A stretch of 7,917 nucleotides of DNA from an uncultured Ruminococcus sp. (GTDB lineage: Bacteria; Bacillota; Clostridia; Oscillospirales; Ruminococcaceae). The stretch spans positions 1 through 7,917 of the forward strand of contig USNJ01000095.1 of the NCBI GenBank assembly GCA_900556055.1, read 5' to 3'. How positions within the stretch are numbered: the first letter of the stretch is position 1; every line of letters starts with the position of its first letter. A program made the translations under genes and the position numbers. Below are positions 6,075-7,917 of the stretch, in pieces. Under the pieces are notes generated by a model. It searched no databases, was not told the origin of the DNA, and worked only from the letters and a program-made list of their open reading frames with translations.

Positions 6075-6611
6075 TCATATATAATAAGTATCATCATATT
6101 TTGCGATCTTTATAATGTCAAGTATCATGCCTATTCCGCCCAGACCGATGCACGCAAGAATAACATTCCTGATTATTCTTCCGACATCGCAGTCATATAT
6201 CGCACTGAGTATGCCGCAGGAAAATACCGCAAGAATTATCGCAAGCACCTTATTTCTTGGCTTTGCACTGTTAAATGATCCGTTGCTTGAATTCTGCTGA
6301 TAGCTCATATTCGGACGGTACTGTTCATAATTTGAAGTGTTGCTGTAATTTGCTGAACTGCCGTAGCCATATCCCGACGAGGACTGCTGACTTTGCTGTG
6401 TATTGTTTTCAGCTGCATGACCGCAGTTTGGACAGAACGAAGAACCGTTCAGCGGAGTTCCGCAGCGTGTACAGAACGATGCTGCACCGGAATTATCGCT
6501 TCTGCCGTCATTGACCTCATATTCAAAACCGGGTGCCGGTTTGTCGGATTCTTCAAAACCAACAGGAGTTTTTTCTTCCTCTTTATAATCTTTGCTGAGA
6601 TTTATTTCCAT
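6075..6611 (-). CDS. Zinc-ribbon and TM2-like membrane protein (copy B)
   Basis: This 178-aa protein has an acidic N-terminus, a zinc ribbon at residues 47-64 (Cys47, Cys50, Cys60, Cys63 in CTRCG...CPNCG), a low-complexity Gln/Ser/Asn/Tyr/Gly linker (about 68-118) and two membrane helices (about 121-139 and 150-170) ending in GGIGMILDIIKI. The layout and the final TYY motif match copy A, but the signature turn is degenerate: copy A has FGHKLYEGK where this protein has AIYDCDVGR. It is a divergent TM2-like protein of unknown function, with the zinc ribbon predicted to be cytoplasmic. The start is ATG 6611 with GGAGGGG at 6617-6623; an ATG eight codons upstream has no suitable site. It has its own promoter, which diverges from that of rpmE. 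Confidence 0.8.
   Translation of the reverse strand: MEINLSKDYKEEEKTPVGFEESDKPAPGFEYEVNDGRSDNSGAASFCTRCGTPLNGSSFCPNCGHAAENNTQQSQQSSSGYGYGSSANYSNTSNYEQYRPNMSYQQNSSNGSFNSAKPRNKVLAIILAVFSCGILSAIYDCDVGRIIRNVILACIGLGGIGMILDIIKIAKYDDTYYI
6093..6121 (-). promoter_or_regulatory. Possible HAD promoter inside the 3' end of TM2 copy B
   Basis: On the minus strand, TTGACA (6116-6121) and TATGAT (6093-6098, five of six consensus bases) are separated by 17 bases. The boxes lie within the last codons of TM2 copy B. Transcription would begin near 6086, giving a leader of about 55 bases that contains the terminator hairpin. A coincidental match within coding sequence remains possible. Confidence 0.5.
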
Positions 6612-6652
6612 ATATACCCCTCCATTTTCGGGCAAGATCCTTCCTTATTAAT

Positions 6653-6681
6653 ATGTTATCACACAGCAGATAATATGTCAA
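6653..6681 (-). promoter_or_regulatory. Promoter of TM2 copy B, divergent from rpmE
   Basis: On the minus strand, TTGACA (6676-6681) lies 17 bases from TAACAT (6653-6658, four of six consensus bases). The perfect -35 and ideal spacer make up for the weak -10. The -35 box lies 33 bases from the -35 box of the opposing rpmE promoter. Confidence 0.65.
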
Positions 6682-6714
6682 GAAATTTTAATTGTAAAAT
6701 AATTGTTAAAACGC

Positions 6715-6743
6715 TTGAAATTAGTCTTTTGATGTGATATAAT
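6715..6743 (+). promoter_or_regulatory. rpmE promoter with extended -10
   Basis: TTGAAA (6715-6720) and TATAAT (6738-6743) are separated by 17 bases. A TG at 6735-6736, one base before the -10 box, makes it an extended -10. Transcription should start near 6750, giving a leader of about 90 bases before the L31 start codon. Confidence 0.85.
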
Positions 6744-6842
6744 AAATTCTCGTAAGTGATTTGTATATAGCACTACTGTCTGAGCTTGTATGATGGGCTG
6801 CTATTTTGATCATATGAGTTTATTCAGAAATGAGGTGTAAAA

Positions 6843-7043
6843 ATGAAAGAAGGTATCCATCCTGAGTATTACGAGACCACTATTACCTGCGCATGCGGCA
6901 ACGTGATCAATACTCGCTCCACAAAGAAGGATATTAAAGTTGAAATCTGCTCTAAGTGCCATCCTTTCTACACTGGCAAGCAGAAGCTTGTTGATACAGG
7001 CGGACGTGTTGACAGATTCAAGAAGCGTTTCAACATTCAGTAA
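6843..7043 (+). CDS. rpmE: Ribosomal protein L31, zinc-binding type
   Basis: This 66-aa protein of the large ribosomal subunit sits at the central protuberance and helps form the bridge to the small subunit. It is the zinc-containing (C+) form, with Cys16, Cys18, Cys36 and Cys39 in CAC and CSKC. Other family marks are [10 protein letters not shown] at the start, [11 protein letters not shown] in the middle, and the C-terminal [10 protein letters not shown]. Length is normal for the family. GAGGTG (6832-6837) precedes the ATG. In Bacillus subtilis the zinc form is replaced by a zinc-free paralogue during zinc starvation; no such paralogue or recognisable Zur box is visible here. The gene has its own promoter and strong terminator, so it is largely a single-gene unit. 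Confidence 0.97.
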   Translation: MKEGIHPEYYETTITCACGNVINTRSTKKDIKVEICSKCHPFYTGKQKLVDTGGRVDRFKKRFNIQ

Positions 7044-7074
7044 TTCGGCTGAATTTGGAAAGAATATTTCTTCG

Positions 7075-7106
7075 CAGCCTGCGGCATAAAACCGCAGGCT
7101 GTTTTT
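7075..7106 (+). terminator. Rho-independent terminator of rpmE
   Basis: A perfect 10-bp GC-rich stem (7075-7084 with 7092-7101) with a seven-base loop is followed at once by T5 (7102-7106). It ends 24 bases before the yigZ start codon. Confidence 0.93.
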
Positions 7107-7130
7107 GTGCAAAACGGAAGGAATGATTAT

Positions 7131-7754
7131 ATGGATTTTACGACTGTCAAGGGCGAAGCGGAAGCATCATTTATCGAAAAAAAGTCCGAATTTATCGGAT
7201 ATATAAGCCATGCCGAAACCCCCGAAGAAGCTGTCGCATACATCGACAGGATCCGTTCCATGCACCGAAAGGCTACACATAACGTATATGCATATATCCT
7301 CCGAAACGGCAATACATCACGCTATTCCGATGACGGCGAACCGCAGGGCACGGCGGGCGTTCCCGTGCTTGAAGTGCTGCGAAAGGAAGGTCTGACCGAC
7401 ATCTGCTGCGTTGTTACGCGATATTTCGGAGGCATTCTGCTGGGCGGCGGCGGTCTTGTCAGAGCATATTCCCATTCAGCAAAAATCGCCGTGGACGCTG
7501 CCGTTAAAATGGAAATGCGCAGCTGCTTCCCATTCACCGTCAGATGCAGCTACGACCTTTACGGCAAGATCAATTATATTCTGCCCGAATTTGAAGTCAA
7601 GCTGCTCAACACTGATTTCGGCGCAGATGTCAGCATTGAGCTTCTTTGCTGCACCCCTCTCGCAGATGATCTTGAAAAGAAGCTTATCGACACTTCAAAC
7701 GGCAGGATCGAATTGTGCAAAGGTGACGAAGAATTTAGAGATTTTGCCGAATAA
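7131..7754 (+). CDS. yigZ: YigZ/IMPACT family protein (UPF0029 and DUF1949 domains)
   Basis: This 207-aa cytoplasmic protein has the two-domain YigZ/YvyE layout. The N-terminal IMPACT (UPF0029) domain covers about residues 10-125, with SRYSDDGEPQGTAG (63-76) and the family signature running from Gly73 to Gly105, including VVTRYFGGILLG. A ferredoxin-like DUF1949 domain covers about 135-200. The biochemical role of bacterial members is unsettled; eukaryotic IMPACT proteins affect translation control through GCN1. The chosen start is ATG 7131 with AAGGA at 7118-7122 and 8-nt spacing. A GTG at 7107 directly after the rpmE terminator T tract has no site. Only 24 bases separate the gene from that terminator, so it depends on readthrough or on an unseen promoter inside rpmE. 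Confidence 0.93.
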   Translation: MDFTTVKGEAEASFIEKKSEFIGYISHAETPEEAVAYIDRIRSMHRKATHNVYAYILRNGNTSRYSDDGEPQGTAGVPVLEVLRKEGLTDICCVVTRYFGGILLGGGGLVRAYSHSAKIAVDAAVKMEMRSCFPFTVRCSYDLYGKINYILPEFEVKLLNTDFGADVSIELLCCTPLADDLEKKLIDTSNGRIELCKGDEEFRDFAE

Positions 7755-7821
7755 ATTTACAAAAACAACAAAATTGAAAAATCGGTCGAAAAAAAGAGGA
7801 GTTTTTCATACCTAATCTGTA

Positions 7822-7827
7822 TATAAT
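7822..7827 (+). promoter_or_regulatory. Possible -10 element for the last gene
   Basis: A perfect TATAAT lies about 45 bases before the likely start of the gene that leaves the window. No good -35 hexamer is found at 16-18 bases upstream, so this is only a candidate. Confidence 0.3.
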
Positions 7828-7872
7828 TTATGAGACGAAAAAATGCAATACTACGATCAGGAGATGATAGCC

Positions 7873-7917
7873 GTGCCGACTCCCCGCGAACAATCCGAAA
7901 TACTCGAGCATGCAACA
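7873..7917 (+). CDS. Start of an unidentified gene, cut by the window edge
   Basis: A frame beginning at GTG 7873 reads VPTPREQSEILEHAT and stays open to the window end. AGGAG at 7859-7863 lies 9 bases before it. In-frame ATGs at 7843 and 7864 are alternatives, but the first lacks a ribosome binding site and the second overlaps it too closely. Fifteen residues are too few to name a family. A possible -10 element at 7822 supports a new transcription unit. Confidence 0.45.
   Translation, partial: MPTPREQSEILEHAT

Noticed and set aside
6032..6097. Longer HAD start at 6097 overlapping the TM2 copy B stop
   Set aside because: The added residues would be read from the terminator hairpin and are not part of the HAD fold; ATG 6031 has a proper binding site.
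6393..6737. Plus-strand 114-codon frame opposite TM2 copy B
   Set aside because: It runs antisense to a gene with a zinc ribbon and a clear ribosome binding site, and it crosses the divergent promoters.
5411..7411. CRISPR array, tRNA or insertion sequence ends
   Set aside because: No regularly spaced repeats, cloverleaf sequence or transposase motifs were seen here or elsewhere in the window.

Overview
The window looks like chromosome of a low-to-mid GC Firmicute, most likely a Ruminococcus-type clostridial organism (Oscillospiraceae). This is inferred from strong AGGAGG-type ribosome binding sites, consensus sigma-A promoters with 17-bp spacers, Rho-independent terminators and the protein families. 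No mobile element, CRISPR array, tRNA or rRNA was seen, and no gap between genes exceeds 300 bases.

Layout. (1) Positions 2-2751, plus strand: the 3' part of a DUF58 gene, an overlapping multi-pass membrane protein with a DUF4129-like tail, and ung (uracil-DNA glycosylase), all closely packed. (2) Positions 2822-4250, plus strand: a promoter, a structured leader, a stand-alone CheY-like receiver, and a 294-aa protein joining four MshEN-type 24-residue motifs at an exact 29-residue period to a CheX/CheC-like phosphatase domain. The unit ends in a terminator that works in both directions. (3) Positions 4210-6681, minus strand: in transcription order, a zinc-ribbon/TM2-like membrane protein, a HAD phosphatase, a second zinc-ribbon/TM2 protein and a small membrane-anchored orphan. 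Promoters and terminators split this strand into two or three units. (4) Positions 6715-7754, plus strand: rpmE (ribosomal protein L31) with its own promoter and terminator, then yigZ (IMPACT family). (5) Positions 7822-7917: a possible promoter and the first codons of a gene that leaves the window.

How the genes may work together. The receiver and the MshEN-CheX fusion look like a two-gene signalling module. MshEN is a cyclic-di-GMP-binding fold known from type IV pilus and type II secretion ATPases, and CheX/CheC domains dephosphorylate CheY-P. The inferred role is a nucleotide-controlled phosphatase acting on its neighbouring receiver, with no flagellar or chemoreceptor genes in view. This is the most novel part of the window. 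Second in interest are two zinc-ribbon/TM2 paralogues bracketing a HAD gene, and a HAD leader in which a consensus-like promoter is followed by a terminator hairpin just before the start codon.
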